Shown one piece after another: positions 1 through 12,071 of a stretch of 64,000 nt of DNA; the first letter of the stretch is position 1, and each line of letters opens with the position of its first letter. Under the pieces are notes generated by a model. That model searched no databases, had not been told where the DNA came from, and saw only the letters and a program-made list of their open reading frames with translations. The translations under genes were made by a program, and so were the position numbers. The DNA is from Thalassia testudinum (lineage: Eukaryota; Streptophyta; Magnoliopsida; Alismatales; Hydrocharitaceae), in contig JAZHRO010000054.1 in the NCBI GenBank assembly GCA_037157565.1, positions 15,731,501-15,795,500 on the forward strand, in the 5' to 3' direction.

Positions 1-1766
1 AGCCCCTGTCGTCTTCTTCATCCAAACATGGAGTGTGCAGCAGCAAAGATCAACCCAATGCCCGAATCTTTGAATGAAGAGTTCTCTTTCAATTCTCCAC
101 CAAATCCCTCTAAATTTGGAGGGATTGGTCACCAAATCCTCTTTTATCAATTGATCAAGATCTTGAGCCCCAATTTGGAGCATATGAGCTCCGGCGAGCT
201 CAAAATTCCCACAACCCAACTTGCCAAAATCACAAGACATTCTTGCGATTTTGAAGCAATTCAATGCGAATTCCACCTCCATATAAGTTCTTGCATGTTC
301 TCAAGAAGAATTTAGTCGTGAATTGGCCACATTTCCCTCTTCTTTCTCCTCCACGGCTGCTCCAACCTTCGACTCCGACGACCTCCTCGAACTCCTTCAA
401 TGCTTGCATCCAGCCAAAGAGTAGCACCTCCTTCCTCATCTTCTTCCGATGCTAGCATGTCAAAGCTAGGTCAACTTGGACCCCTGCTTCATCACCATTC
501 ACCTCGCCAGACCTATCTTCTTCCTCCCGTCCGACCAGTCAGCCAACGTCGGATGCGATTCCTCCCCCGCCGTCCCAATTAGGTAGCTAATCCTCTTCCC
601 CTTCTCCCATAGATTAATTTAGGCTCTTTAAAATTAGGATTTAGCCTCTATTTTTCACCTTCCCTCTTCTTCTTCACAACCAGCGAGAGCTCCGACAAGC
701 TCGAACCGTGCAACCACACCACCTCCCACCAAACCACCTACACCACAAGCACCACGATGACTTGGAGATCAAAAGCCCTCAAGAAATTGGGGCTTTTGAC
801 TCTCCGAGCCCTCTGCCAAACGCCATCATCGCCAACCACCTTCACCGTGTCCATCTGGCCACTCTAGGCCCTTACACACCAAATCACCTTCGTCGTGTCA
901 CGGTGAAGGTTTTTAGGTGTTTAATTGGGGCTAAAAGCGTATATTCTTGTTTCAGGTATACGTCGGATTGAACTGTCTTCTACGACGTCATTCGACATCT
1001 CCGACAAGAGCGCGACAAGGAGACCACCCTCCTATAGCGCAGAATTCCTTGAGGAGCATCCCTAGGCCATTGGATTAGCAATCCAAGGCCACACGAGCTG
1101 AGATCAACCCACCTCCACCTTGCTGCACTTCACGTTGAGGACACTGAGCACACAAAGAGGATGTGGGACTATTGGTCCCACATCGGTTAGAGAAGCGTTG
1201 AATTTCGCTTCAAAAGGAATTGTGCACCTTAGTTGTTCACTCAAGTAACGGGGGGTTGGGTCCCCATCCTCCTTACGTGCACGCGCACACCCGCACACAC
1301 GCGGGTGGGTCATGGGTCTAATCTGGGCTAGATTTTGGATTTGATTAATCTGAGGGGCCTTGGTTGGCTTTGGGTCGAGAGAAGTTGGGTCGATTTTGGG
1401 CTTGGGCCAAGCCTTAGTCTGAGTTGTGCTTGGCTTGAGGGGCCCTTCTTTGGCTGAAAATTCTAAGTATTGAGAGGCTTTGGGCTTAGTTGAAAATCAC
1501 ATTTCTTTTGCCCCTAACATTAGTCAATCCTTTTTGAGTTAGATGGTACATTCATTGAGGCACATATTTATTTTTATATCAAGCTCTTTGTGCCTCATTA
1601 TATTCAATTGATTAGTGTTTGAATTGCAATTATTTTGCTCCCTGGGACAACCTCGGACTCACATTCGAGCTTATAAATTTAAGTGTTGATTCGCTTTCTT
1701 CGCTATACTACGTGTATTTAAAACCCGACAAAAGCATGTTAACACTATGATGCCATGGTTACATCA
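1..1766 (+). mobile_element. 3' part of a long LTR (same family as 18222-21025), cut by window edge
   Basis: No coding gene is recognised here. Several landmarks appear in the same order as in the complete solo LTR at 18222-21025: a CGTGTCAC stretch with similar flanks (about 893 versus 19774), an inverted repeat GTGGGAC/GTCCCAC (1163-1181 versus 20043-20060), and a 'TTTGCTCCCTG' block (about 1632 versus 20882). The segment ends in ACATCA at 1766, exactly where the LINE reading frame of the neighbour resumes. I infer a plus-strand LTR whose 5' part lies outside the window. Similarity in the first 600 bases is weak, so the left half is less certain. Short open frames here show no recognisable domain. 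Confidence 0.45.
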
Positions 1767-2243
1767 TGAGGTAGCATTCCAAAAAACCAACTGGAAGGAA
1801 ATGGAGACAACATTCTCTACGTAAGGAGTAAGTCCCTTAAAGACCACTCCATTCCTTTCCAACCAGATGTCCAACAGGTCCACCAAAATCTTTGCCCTCT
1901 CTTTCTTGGACCTGAAGGTGTTGCACCCCACCTACACTGCACCACGACGAAAGGATGCCCAAAAGGCATCTACCGAGGTCAGATCTACTCAAATGGGCCC
2001 CAAACCATGCCATACCCTTGAGGCAAAGGTACAACAAAAGAAGTGGTCACTGCTTTCTCCTGCATGTCCACAGAGCAGGTAGGAGGTGTCATCTAAGGCC
2101 GCCCATCGAGCTCCCCTTGCTTTCGTAAGTACCCTGTCACATCTCAGGAGCCAAGCAAAGAAGCAGATTCTTAGTAGGTAGTCCACCGACCAGAGAAGCC
2201 TGCAGTCTCTTAAGAAGTCAATGTCCAACGAAGAGGAGCCCAC
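1767..2243 (-). pseudogene. LINE A ORF2 C-terminal zinc-binding (zf-RVT-like) region
   Basis: The frame at 2243-1989 contains a Cys/His cluster typical of the region after the RT domain in plant LINE ORF2 (LLCGHAGESSDHFFCC followed by RVWHGLG). A second frame (2037-1837) continues to the 'KEWSGL' segment, the counterpart of the ERN-type tail motif. The matching region of copy B lies at about 11170-11290. Frame changes separate the pieces, so this is a pseudogene fragment. Confidence 0.7.
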
Positions 2244-2862
2244 AGTAGGCTTCCTTTACAAAGAAGGCACCATCGTCCCAACCCAATACATCCATGCTAC
2301 CTTCCGATTCCCATCCCTCTAGAATTTGTAGCAGCTCTTGCAATTCTCACACTGCCGGTCCAAGAGGGCCCCCAGGAAGGTCGAGCACCAAGCCCCCTCC
2401 CAAAAACTCCTAATTGATGCCCCTTTGTCGGTAGCTCCAGAGAAAAGACGCAGGAACCTGTTGCTAAGAGGGTCATCCCTCTGTCAGTCATCCGTCCAAA
2501 ATCGGAAACTGTTGCCGTCCCCAAGCATAGGGGTGAACCAATCCGGATCTACGGTGTCACTATGGCCAAGCCTTTCAGGAAGGTTAAGGCACCAGGCATT
2601 GGGGCAGTCAACATCTCCTAAGTGATAAAATCACCGTAGCATCCCTGCATGACCTTCCCAAAGAGGCTTTCCTCGCCTCCAACTAACCTGGATATCCACT
2701 TAGCAAGGAGGCTCATGTTGGCACCATCCACGCTCCTAACCCGAGACCTCCCTCTTGAATGGGCCTGCAAACATCCTTCCAGGCAACCAATCTCGCGCCT
2801 CAACCAACATTGCCAAAGTTCGTCCAAAAGAAGTCACACATGGTGCTAGTGATCTTCTCAAC

Positions 2863-3849
2863 CTACAAGGGGGCCCTAAAGATCGAAAGGAAGTACATCA
2901 ACATAGAGGAGAGGGTTGCCTTAAGAAGTGTCAATCTACCTCCCCTGGAGAGTGGCCTGGATGCCCACCCTACCAGTCTCCCCTCCATCCACTCCAACAG
3001 CGGAAGCCAATCCTGCAACCTGAGCCTCCCGTCAGAGAGGGGCAGACCAAGATATGGAAGGGGTAACTCTCCCATCTCCATACTAAGGGTGATCCCACAA
3101 GCTTGTTGTTCCTGCAGGGTAAGATAAAGGGGAATGAAGGTTGACTTTGTGTAGTCGATCTGCAAGTCAAATGCCTCCCTAAACATTTGCATCACCAGGC
3201 AGATCTTCCCTGCTTCTGCGGCTGCCCCCTCCACCAGAAGGAGAGTGTCGTCAGCATACTGCAGGATTGGGCCCTCATAGTCACCTGCCTGGAAGCCTTT
3301 GAATAATCCATGTGCGCAAGATCTCGTCACGGCCCTAGCCAACGCGTCCACTGCCAAGACGAAGATCATAGGGGCTAGCGGGCAACCCTGTCTGACCCCT
3401 TTATGCGATTGCACCCAACCCCTTGCTAGGTTGCCATTGACCAGAACAGAGGAGGTCGTGGTGACGCAGCACTTCACCCAAGCAATCCATTTGCTTGGGA
3501 AACCCCTCTTGGCCAGCAATGCCGAAAGGAAGGAGCATTGAATCGTGTCGAAAGCCTTGGCAAAGTCCACCTTCCAAAGGAAGGCCCTGGTCTTTTGCCT
3601 CCTCTAGCAAGGTAGGGCCTCTGAAGCAACAACAAAGCTATCAAGAATTTCCCTTCCGGGGACAAAAGTTGTCTGCACCTGAGAGATGAGGTCATGGAGG
3701 AGCTCTTTCAACCTATTCGTCAGAGCTTTAGCGACAATGAGGTAGGCCACATTGGAGAGGGCAATCAATCTAAAGTCTTCAATTACCTCAACCCCCCCTC
3801 CCCTTTTGGGAGTAGTAAAAAGAATGATCTTTGAGCTTGTCAAAGCCAA
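2863..3849 (-). pseudogene. LINE A reverse transcriptase domain (broken)
   Basis: This is the RT part of ORF2, which would copy LINE RNA at a nicked target site. The frame 3849-3604 carries the N-terminal RT motif region (RLIALSNVAYLIVAKAL, then TTFVPGR). After a frameshift, 3570-2863 carries motif A (DFAKAFD), the QGCPLAP motif and the catalytic YADD box (about 3247-3258). The YADD residues are intact, but the domain is split by at least one frameshift and lacks a continuous start. The fingers-palm order is normal for an L1-type RT. There is no doubt about the family; activity is excluded by the breaks. Confidence 0.9.
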
Positions 3850-4459
3850 CGTTTCCTACCTTAAATTCAGCTACCATTTGCATCACATCATCCTTCACCA
3901 AGAGCCAAAACTCCCTGGGCTAGGGAAACCGTTCGGCCCAAGGCACGCATCCACATTAAGGCCCCAAACAACCATCCTAATTTCGTCCTCCAAGAAGCCC
4001 CCCGCCTGCTGCACCGAGATGCATCTGGCACCTTCTTTTGTCTAGCACCACTCACCGGCACCTCGCCTACGGGAGAAATCTTTGTAGTAATTGGCAACCA
4101 CTCTCCCAACATCCTCTCCCTTGATATCGTGTACCCTCCACCAGTAGACTATCAATTCAATTGGTCTGCCCCTTCTGCCGCCTGGCCGAAGCCATTTGGT
4201 GGAAGAACTTGGTGTTGTATCCTCTTCTTAAACAACCTTCATCTCAGCGACCTTGTGTGCCCTATCCTCCTCGAGAAATCAATCCTCATCCTCCAATCTG
4301 TCAAACCTATAGATCTCTACAAGCGCCTCTGTGCTTCTTTGCTCTATTCTTTGCTTCAGCGCCCTTCAGTATTCCTTGAGATGGCTCTTTAGGGAGGCCA
4401 GCTTTGCTGCTAAGTGGGTCGTTGTCGTCTCCTCCACCTCCAAGGACCTCCATTTGCAT

Positions 4460-5261
4460 TCAACCATCTTTCTGAATCATTCTTGTATCAGTCAAGATCT
4501 TTCGAATTTGAAATAGGTGCCAACCATTTAGTGCTCGTTGGATTGCCAAAGGAGGGGGTATGGTCGAAGAAGGGCCTTTCCATTCAGATGGCTGCCAATG
4601 GTAAGACCTCCACAAGTTCAGTGCTGTAGAGGAACCTATCAATGCACGACATCTAGCTGTCATCATTCCTCCAAGTGAATGGGTAGGAGGTAGGGGCAAG
4701 GTGACAAGGCCAAAGGCAGCCACCAATTCAGCAAATTGGTCAGAGCCTGGGTCTTGACATCTGCTGCCGCCTGGCCTGTCGTCGATCTGCAGTGTAGTGC
4801 TGAAGTCGCCACCCACTAGCCAGGGGCAACCATGAGTGGCAGCCCCAACCGAGGCGAGCTCGTCCAAGAGGCGATTACGTGTGTGAGCTTCCCAAGGCCC
4901 ATACAACACTGTCACAACGAGTAAGGCGCCATCTCTTCGATATAGGAGCTTCATGGAGATGATGTGTCCCCGACGAAGGAGGGCATCTCCCTGCCATCCA
5001 ATCAGCTGCCCACCTGCACGTCCCATCCTTTGCGACCGACCTGAAACCAGCCACATTGGAGAACCCAACGGTCTTCGAGACAGCCCCTCCTGCGCCGCCA
5101 GCACCAACAGCATCAGCCACAGCATTTGTTTGGGTCCTGGCGTCAGACATCTCGCAGACAAAAGGAGGACCAGTCAAATTCCTCTTCCCATAGTAGGACA
5201 ACTGGTCGTTGAACCGGATGACACCCCCCCCCAAGAGGGATAGATCTAGATAGGTTCCCAC
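4460..5261 (-). pseudogene. LINE A AP-type endonuclease domain (broken)
   Basis: Two overlapping minus-strand frames (5261-4875 and 5161-4460) together give the C-terminal half of an exonuclease-endonuclease-phosphatase fold of the kind L1 elements use to nick target DNA. The segment VTVLYGPWEAHTRN is followed by WLVGGDFSTTL and DDRPGG. The usual GGDFN motif reads GGDFS, so a metal-site-adjacent Asn is lost. The same region in copy C (about 38158-38200) retains GGDFN. The N-terminal WN..G and QET motifs are not visible here. Confidence 0.75.
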
Positions 5262-7265
5262 ATGACCAGGTCTCTGGTCGCAGCCCTTCGCTTCGATCGG
5301 TGTCGCGTCTTCAGCCGCTTCATCTCAGTGAGCACTGCGTCCGACGCTCGAATGGGTCGCGCAGTGGGGAGGTGGGTGGCACCATTCCCTATCGATTGGG
5401 CTCAGGGTAGTGGAAGAGGGGACCTGTCAATGGCGCAGTGCGAGGCAAAGGGTAATGACGAGGAGGGGGGCTCAGGACCCGCGAGCTTAGGGAAGGAGGG
5501 GGGAATCTACAGTAGGGGAGACACAACCCCTGCTGGCATGGAGCTTAGAGAGAGTGGGGTGATCCTTAAAAAGAGGGGAGGGGTCCTCATAAGGGGGGGC
5601 AACGGATAAGTGTAAGGTGGGGATTTAATAAGGGGGCCCTCGTAAAGGTGTCACATGGTATTCAAGGGGGGGCACGTAGGTGATGGGAAGTCTCTCGAAA
5701 CATAAACCCCACTGCTGTCAGCCGAAAAAATATTTCACGAGGGGGCAGTGCCATCACTCCATAATAAATGGGACTTCGCCTTCATTGCCTGCAACTAACT
5801 CAACTCTCGGGGTCACCGCGCCACCGCACTTCATGCAGCGCGATCTCTCGCCATCAATGTCCGTTGCAAGCGTCGCCTTCGATGTTGTTAGGTCATCATG
5901 AATGCTATGGCGTGACCCCTCTCCTTCGACGCCCGCCACCCGCACAACCCTCGAAGGCTCCTCAGTGCTCGCAACCCGTACAACCCTCGAGATCTCCTCG
6001 GCCACTGCATCCGCTGCCACGCCAGCAACTCCCACCTCCGAGGCACAGCAGCGCGAGCTCTCCACCCAGACATCAACACACAGCTTCCTCCTTCGACGCA
6101 CCGCTCGCCATGTTCGGGCGGTGTTCACCGCACCTTGAACCAGTGGCGGTTTGTCCCGAACAACCACCACCTTGGCAAGGGGTCAGCATCGCTCATCGTG
6201 GCCCGATGTCGCTCTGGGCTACCGACGGCCCCATTACTTGCATCGCACCACCCAAGAGAGGCCACCATGTAGGAGAAGGACCGCTTTGAGTAGAGAGGCA
6301 CCCACCTTTAGTTCGATGTCTACCTCCTGAGGCGACGTGGACAACTGCGTCCCACGAACCTCCTAGAAGTGAATGAAGGGGGAGACCAGGGCCTCAACCA
6401 TAGCCACGATGTAGAGCCAACATGGCACGCCCTTCAGGAGGAGGAGAATGAAAGGTCTCTCCGGCGAGCACTCCATCGCCCCATCATGGGCGCAAGGGAG
6501 CCGCCAAGGAACCGCACCTCCTCGAAAGCCCTGCTCCAAGAAGCAGAAGCGCTCCCGCGATGAAGCAGGCAAGCCCAACAAAAGGTAGTGTCCCAGTCGA
6601 AGGAGCACCTTCAGGTCTAGGCCACTAGCCAACATTTCTGTGGCCTACGTAGAAATCTCCGCCCGACAGACACTTCCCCGCACCACTTCCACAACAAGTC
6701 CACTTGCTACCTGGGCCTCTAATTCCTCCACCTCCCTCGACCAGGGAGTGGCCACCTTCGCCAGGGGAACCGAGGTCAGAGGCGATGGAAGGAGAGCACA
6801 CCGTCCACCTAAGCCTCACCGACACAAGCATGTCGCCTTCTGGTGTCCAATTCCCCGGCAGGACCAGCACTTAGCAGGGTCTTGACAGGCACTCACCCAA
6901 AGACCAAAGCCAAGGCAACAGAAACATCTCCACCAGTGGCTTTGGGATGGGTTGACTCCATTCTCCAAGCTTTGGGGCTACGGATTGCGGTCTCTTTGGC
7001 GACGTTGCCGACCAAGGACTACAATCCAGCCTCCTTCAACCTCAGGCATTACCTTATCTTCCAAGACAACAGCCTTCTCTGGGGCTGAGGAACCAATCTC
7101 AACGCCGTAGCTCAAGCCTTGCACTTCACCGTAACCATTCCTACAATCTCCTACAACCTCCACTCTGCCAAGTTCGCTTCCTCTATCCAGGCTCTCCGCT
7201 TCTCCCCAGCATCTGGCTCCCTCCCCTCTCTCTCTCATGACTGTAACTCTACCTCTGATTGTCAT
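5262..7265 (-). pseudogene. LINE A ORF1 remnant with CCHC zinc knuckle
   Basis: Most of this stretch has no long conserved frame. At 6869-6828 on the minus strand there is a clean C-x2-C-x4-H-x4-C knuckle (CWSCRGIGHQKATC), the nucleic-acid-binding motif of plant LINE ORF1 proteins. Its position upstream of the endonuclease fits ORF1. The frame 7265-6978 may belong to the same protein, but I cannot anchor it. Copy C shows a comparable ORF1 with two knuckles at about 35920-36025. Confidence 0.6.
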
Positions 7266-7448
7266 AAAGGAGACTCATGAATCTCAACTCCTCCTTGGAG
7301 GATTCCTCTGTCTGCTGAAGAGTAGCAGCACATGCCTTCAAGCAGCAGTCACGGGCAGCAAATGTTGACAAAACAATTCCAAGTCCTCCAGCTATAAGCC
7401 ATTTTTGGGTAGAAAATCCCAGCAACTCCATGAACAATAGGAGCATGC

Positions 7449-7960
7449 ATAAATTGACTTACAATGTTCACTGCATAAGTGGTATCTCATCTTGTACGAG
7501 TGAGATAAATCAGCTTCCCAACAACTCTCTTTAATACCTGCTTTTCTGAGAATTACATAGTAAATTTCTACTATTTAAACTTAGCTTATGATTGGCTTCA
7601 ATAGGTGTAGTAGTTGGCATGCAACCAAGTTTGCTCGCCCCCTTCAATAAATCAAGCACATATTTCCTTTGAAATAGGAAGAGACTATCTTACACTCTTG
7701 GAAGTATTTCAAATTGCCCAAGTATTTAATCTTGAACTCCTTAGCCAACTTCCTTTTAAGATTAGATATCTCCTCCATGGCATTTCTTATGAGAATCATA
7801 TCATCTACATATACCAAGAGAGGTGACTTGAACATCACATTACTTAATAAATAAAGTATGGTCACCATTGCCTTGTTTGCAGCCCTATCTCCATATAGAA
7901 ACACAAAGTTTCTCAAACAAGGCTCATAGAGACTATTTTAATCCATAATGTGATTCTTTT
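7449..7960 (-). pseudogene. Ty1/copia reverse transcriptase fragment
   Basis: The minus-strand frame 7916-7644 reads SPLLVYVDDMIL, with the copia catalytic YVDD box (about 7797-7815), followed by KEFKIKYLGNLKYF, the standard copia RT continuation. In a shifted frame, sequence down to about 7449 continues with RKYVLDLL, VGKLIYLT and [11 protein letters not shown], in the order seen in copia pol. No LTRs, integrase or RNase H end are visible, so this is an internal scrap about 0.5 kb long, frameshifted and dead. Confidence 0.85.
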
Positions 7961-8809
7961 TAATCCACAACACTTTCCCACTTGCTTATTGATGAGCCCT
8001 AAAGGTTGCCATCAAGGCCCTAAAGGATATCAAAGAATTTGTAATATCACAAGAAACATGAAAGAGCCATGAAAAATGGAAAAATAAGCAAGCACACACA
8101 AAAATAGGGGATTCGTAACTCAACTCCACCCTTAATGAGTAGGTGTCTAATGAAGATCCTTTAGAGGGTGAGCTACTGCTAATACATCACCTATTCTAAG
8201 AGAAATGGCAATAATTTAATATTTAGTGAGATAAGTTCCCACGTTGCCATTTTAATTCATGGAGAATGGATAATAGCAAAGGGGCTACAAGCCCTTACAA
8301 CGGTCACTCATTTCAATTTTTTTAGAAAGGAAAGATGGATAAAGCGACTTATCTTGTTGTGAGTTCCTTTCTTCGGACGGGAACAACAAGGGGCAGCTGT
8401 TCCTCCAAATGACATCCTCTACCTGACAAAACTTGGCTTTTTGTTATGCATTTCCCGCAGATGACGCCATTTAATGAGCCTTAAAGGTCACTATCAAGGC
8501 CCCGAAGGCCATCAAAGATCTGTCTATTGCGAGAAATGTAAAAGAGCCAAGAAAAATGAAAAAATAAGCAAGCACACACAAATACAAGGGATTGGTAACC
8601 CAATTCTACCCTCGACGAGTGTACATCTGATAAGAGAAGAAATTACCCTCACAAAATAAACCCAATGGGCTTACAATCAAGCTAGCATGATTCCAGACGG
8701 CCAAAAATCATCATCCGCTTAGGAAGACGAAGAGACACAAGATAAGGGTCCCTTACACTTTCCTAGCACTTAGAAATTTATGTCAAGGACTCAACATAAA
8801 TTCAATCTA
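7961..8809. repeat. Non-coding stretch with two direct repeats of about 150 bp
   Basis: Two similar segments in the same orientation occur at about 7991-8145 and 8473-8625. Both begin with a TGATGAGCC/TAATGAGCC block, carry 'AAGCAAGCACACACAAA' and end near a CGAGT/TGAGT stretch. Their offset is about 482 bp and the flanks do not match. They may be ends of a decayed LTR or MITE family; no gene is seen here. Confidence 0.6.
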
Positions 8810-9743
8810 GTTAAAATGGAGAAAGAGGTCAAGGCGTCCAGGAGGGGCAAGAAGGAAGAGGCATTGACAAAGATCACCAGAATTGACAGGTAGGAGGAAC
8901 AAGCCCCTATTTCGGCAGAGGCTAGGGAGGTCAAGACGAGGAAGACACGGGTAGTGTAGGAGGAGGATAGGAAAGTAGAAGTGGAGTGGAAGACGAGATC
9001 GAGACAGAGATGGCAGAAGGAAGGTGAGTCTAATATCAGGTTTTTCCACCAAATGGACTCTGCCAGGAAGAAGAGAAACTGAATAGAGACGATGTTGATA
9101 CATGGGGAGACTTTCTCAGGTAAGGAGGAGGTAGGAAGAGCTGCGGCAGATTACTTTAGAGAGTTCACTAGGAAATGCATCAGAGGCTGCTGGAGGTAGG
9201 TAGGGGAGAATGTACAGTCCATCACAGAGGCTCAGGCGAGGGAACTCACTAATGGCTTCTCAAAGAATGAGGTCAGGCGGGCTATTTAGAGCCTAAATGC
9301 GGAAGGGTGCCCTAGTCCGAATGGCTTCCCTGTCTTCTTTTTCAAGGAATTCTGGTCCCTGGTAGGGATGGATGTGATGCAAATGATGGAGGAATTCGCA
9401 GTCAGGAATAGAGAATTTGATAAATTGAATAGATATTACCTTTTTTACTACCTAAGAAGGAAGGGGCCGAAATGATCCGGGATTTCATACCGATTACGAT
9501 ATCGAATGCTGTGTACCTTATTGTTGCTAAGGTCTTGGCCAACAAGCTTTAGGACCTTCTAGGAGACCTGGTTTCCCCTATTCAGACGACCTTCATCCCA
9601 AGGAGGGGAATTCTGGATGGTTTTGTGGTTTCCATGGAGGCGTTGGCCACCTGGAGGAGGGAGAAGAAGCATGCTTTTTATGGAAGGCGGACTTCAGCAA
9701 GGCATACGACTCAATGCATTGGGATTTTCTATAGGCCTCTTTA

Positions 9744-10433
9744 TTGAGGAGGGGTTTTCCCACAGTGTGGATTGATTGGATAAAGAAGTGCATGACAACG
9801 ACATCTTTCTCAGTTCTAATCAATGGGAACCCGGCTGGAGGATGGATGCAACCTAGGAGGGGGGTCAAACAGGGATGCCCACTTGCACCTATGCTGTTTG
9901 TGCTTGTAGCAGATGCTCTGGCGCGGGCAACTCACAGTGCTTGTGTTAAGGAGCTGATTAAGGGTTTCAAGGTTGGGGAAAGCAGGGAGACAGCGATTCT
10001 GCACTATGCTGATGATACCTTATTTCTGGTTGAGGGATCATATCTAGAGGCCAAGAGAATGGGAATCCTTCTAGAGTTTTTTGGCAAGGCGTCAAGGCTA
10101 CAAATTAATTATCAAAAATCAACTTTCGTCCCTTTTAATTTGTCGACCGCTTAGGTGGAGAGGATGAAAGGTTTTTTGGGGACAGAAATGGGTTCTTTGC
10201 TGCTGGTATATTTGGGCCTTTCTTTATCAGATCGGCGCCTCAGGATACAAGATTGGATTCTACTGCTGGAGAGGATGGAAGGAAGATTGGCGGGGTGGTC
10301 CTCCAGGTTGCTATCTAGAGGTGGGAGATTGACCCTTGTGAAGGTAGTTCTGGCATCGTATTTTCTCTCAATTTTCAGAGTGTCGCACCAGATTGAGATG
10401 AAGATTTCGAGGTTGATGAGGGATTTCTTCTAG
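9744..10433 (+). pseudogene. LINE B reverse transcriptase core
   Basis: Two in-phase blocks (9744-10154 and 10155-10433, separated by one TAG) encode the RT palm and thumb: RRGVKQGCPLAPMLF, then LHYADDTLFLVEG with an intact YADD (Tyr codon at 10005), then YLGLSLSDRRL and LLSRGGRLTLVK. Upstream, motif A lies at about 9690-9720 in another frame (KADFSKAYD-like), so at least one frameshift precedes this block. The element is inactive, but the domain identity is certain. Confidence 0.9.
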
Positions 10434-11549
10434 GCTAATGTAGGGTCAACAGGAAAGGGGGCAAGATTGGTGGCTTGGGAGGAGGTGTGTAGACCTTTTT
10501 AGGAAGGGATCTAGAGGTTAGGAAGGTGGACAATGTGAACATCAGCCTCCTTACAAAGTGGATTGCCCGACTGGTGGGCCGAGAGCGGGGCTCTTTGGTG
10601 ATATTGTGCGGCATCGTTATAGTCCTTTCCTTTCTTGGGGTCCTTTAGTCTCCCCTCCTCCTAGAGCCTCTCACTTTTTGAAAGATTTGGCTGTGACAGT
10701 GAAGGTGCATAGTTTCTTCTCCTCTACATTGGGCGAGAGGGATGGTTTCCATTTCTGGCAGGATGACTGGCAAGGAGTTGGCAGTACCTTCGGATATAGG
10801 TTTCCATGCCTCTTTAGAAGTGTTGTGAACCCGTCGGCAATGGTGGGAAGTTGTTGGGATGGGGCTTGGTGTCCAACCTTTCGTAGGGGCCTATTCGACT
10901 AGAGATGTGAGGAGTTACAGCGGTTGTTCCAGGAATTGGAGGGTTGGGCACCTGAGGAGGGTTATGATGCTTACTATTGGGAGGAGGGAGACTTCTCTAT
11001 GGCGAAGGTGTTCTGCAGGTTAGGGAGTGGCACAGTCAGCCATGACGTTGACTTTTTGCGAGATTGCAAAGTAATATAGATGGTGGAGTGCCCACTGAAG
11101 GTGAAGGTATTTGCCTAGTTGGTGAGGAGGGGGAGGATTATGACGAAGCATTGGAGAGTGAGATTGGCCCACTCGAATGATTTGACATGTTCCCTTTGCG
11201 ATGTAGCCGAGGAAGACATCCAACACCTCTTCTTCCAGTGTCAGTTTGTGAGGCAAGTTTGGCAAAGGATGGGGATCAATTAGATCGCACATCGAGATGA
11301 GGATAGTTTCTGGTCTTCGTTCCACAGAGGAAATGTGTACGATGGAGGGATCTCCTTTAAATCCAGGAAGGATAAGGCCAAGGTGTTGGTGGTCCTGTGG
11401 GGTGCTTGGCTAGGGAGGAATAGGGTGCTTTTTGGAGGGGAGAGATCCTATGTCAAGAACTTTGTTTTGTTTATTTCTTCCGAGGTGGTGTTTTGAGAAT
11501 CTTCATTGTAAACCCTGATGTAATTTGGTTTTTAGAATAAAATGAGGTT

Positions 11550-11576
11550 GGGTGGTTATCTTTCGGATAACCACCC
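11550..11576 (+). other. 3'-terminal stem-loop of LINE B
   Basis: GGTGGTTATC and GATAACCACC pair perfectly over ten bases around a TTTCG loop, with one further G-C pair outside. The hairpin sits about 12 bases upstream of the poly(A). Copy C has a weaker version in the same place (43087-43110). Such 3' hairpins are known in stringent-type L1 elements, where the RT recognises the RNA end. Confidence 0.75.
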
Positions 11577-11596
11577 TTTGGCTTCTCAAAAAAAAA

Positions 11597-12071
11597 TGGG
11601 ATGAAAATTTTTTAATCAAATCCAATCCCTAACTGTGAAAAACCCAATCCAATTGGATTGCATTGCAAATTAATCCAATCTATGTGAACCCCTAGCTACC
11701 TCGGACGTAACACCAAATCATTGGAGTGCAAACAAATTGATATAATGATCAGCTACTTATGTCATCACATATCATGAAACGATAACAACTGCAGATACAT
11801 ATACTCTCGTGCTTATACGGCCAAGTAGACATCACGTAATCAAAGTTGAACGTGCTAGATCATAAAAAATGCAAAACACACATATTAGAGAACACTATAA
11901 TAATGGTATGCCGCGGCAATTATAACTGTACCCATCAATATCCAAAATAAGGAAAAAATAAATGGCATCTTTCCGCATCCAACTTCAATCTAACAATTTA
12001 AAAAGAGAAAAGAAAAAACACAACAACAACAACCACAGCAAAATACGAGACGAAGAGGTTATACTCTATAC
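11597..12071. other. AT-rich non-coding sequence, likely intron of the proteasome-like gene
   Basis: This follows the exon-2 donor site at 12071 on the minus strand and shows no coding frame. The next expected proteasome alpha exon is not present before LINE B begins at 11596. I infer an intron or a truncated gene end. Confidence 0.5.

Larger units (their letters stand above)
1767..7265 (-). mobile_element. L1-type LINE copy A, decayed, 3' end lost
   Basis: Read on the minus strand from 7265 downward, this has the order of a plant L1 non-LTR retrotransposon: ORF1 with a CCHC zinc knuckle, an endonuclease, a reverse transcriptase, then a C-terminal zinc-binding region. All parts are broken by frameshifts and stops, so the copy is dead. 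There is no poly(A) tail: the LINE frame stops at 1767 against the ACATCA end of the neighbouring LTR, which suggests that the LTR inserted into the LINE. The exact 5' end near 7265 is uncertain because a copia fragment abuts it. Confidence 0.85.
8810..11596 (+). mobile_element. LINE copy B, 5'-truncated, with 3' hairpin and poly(A)
   Basis: Plus-strand ORF2 remnant of the same family as copies A, C and E. It begins inside the linker before the RT (KMEKEVK, then EEDRKVEVEWKTRSRQ, matching copy C at about 40480) and runs through RT and the zinc-binding tail. It ends with a stem-loop and nine A's at 11588-11596. ORF1 and the endonuclease are missing, the usual result of incomplete target-primed reverse transcription. 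Numerous stops and frameshifts are present. I found no clear TSD. Confidence 0.85.

Noticed and set aside
7249..7446. Minus-strand frame with a membrane-like start and a charged end
   Set aside because: No family recognised; it spans the boundary between the copia scrap and LINE A, so it is probably a chance fusion.
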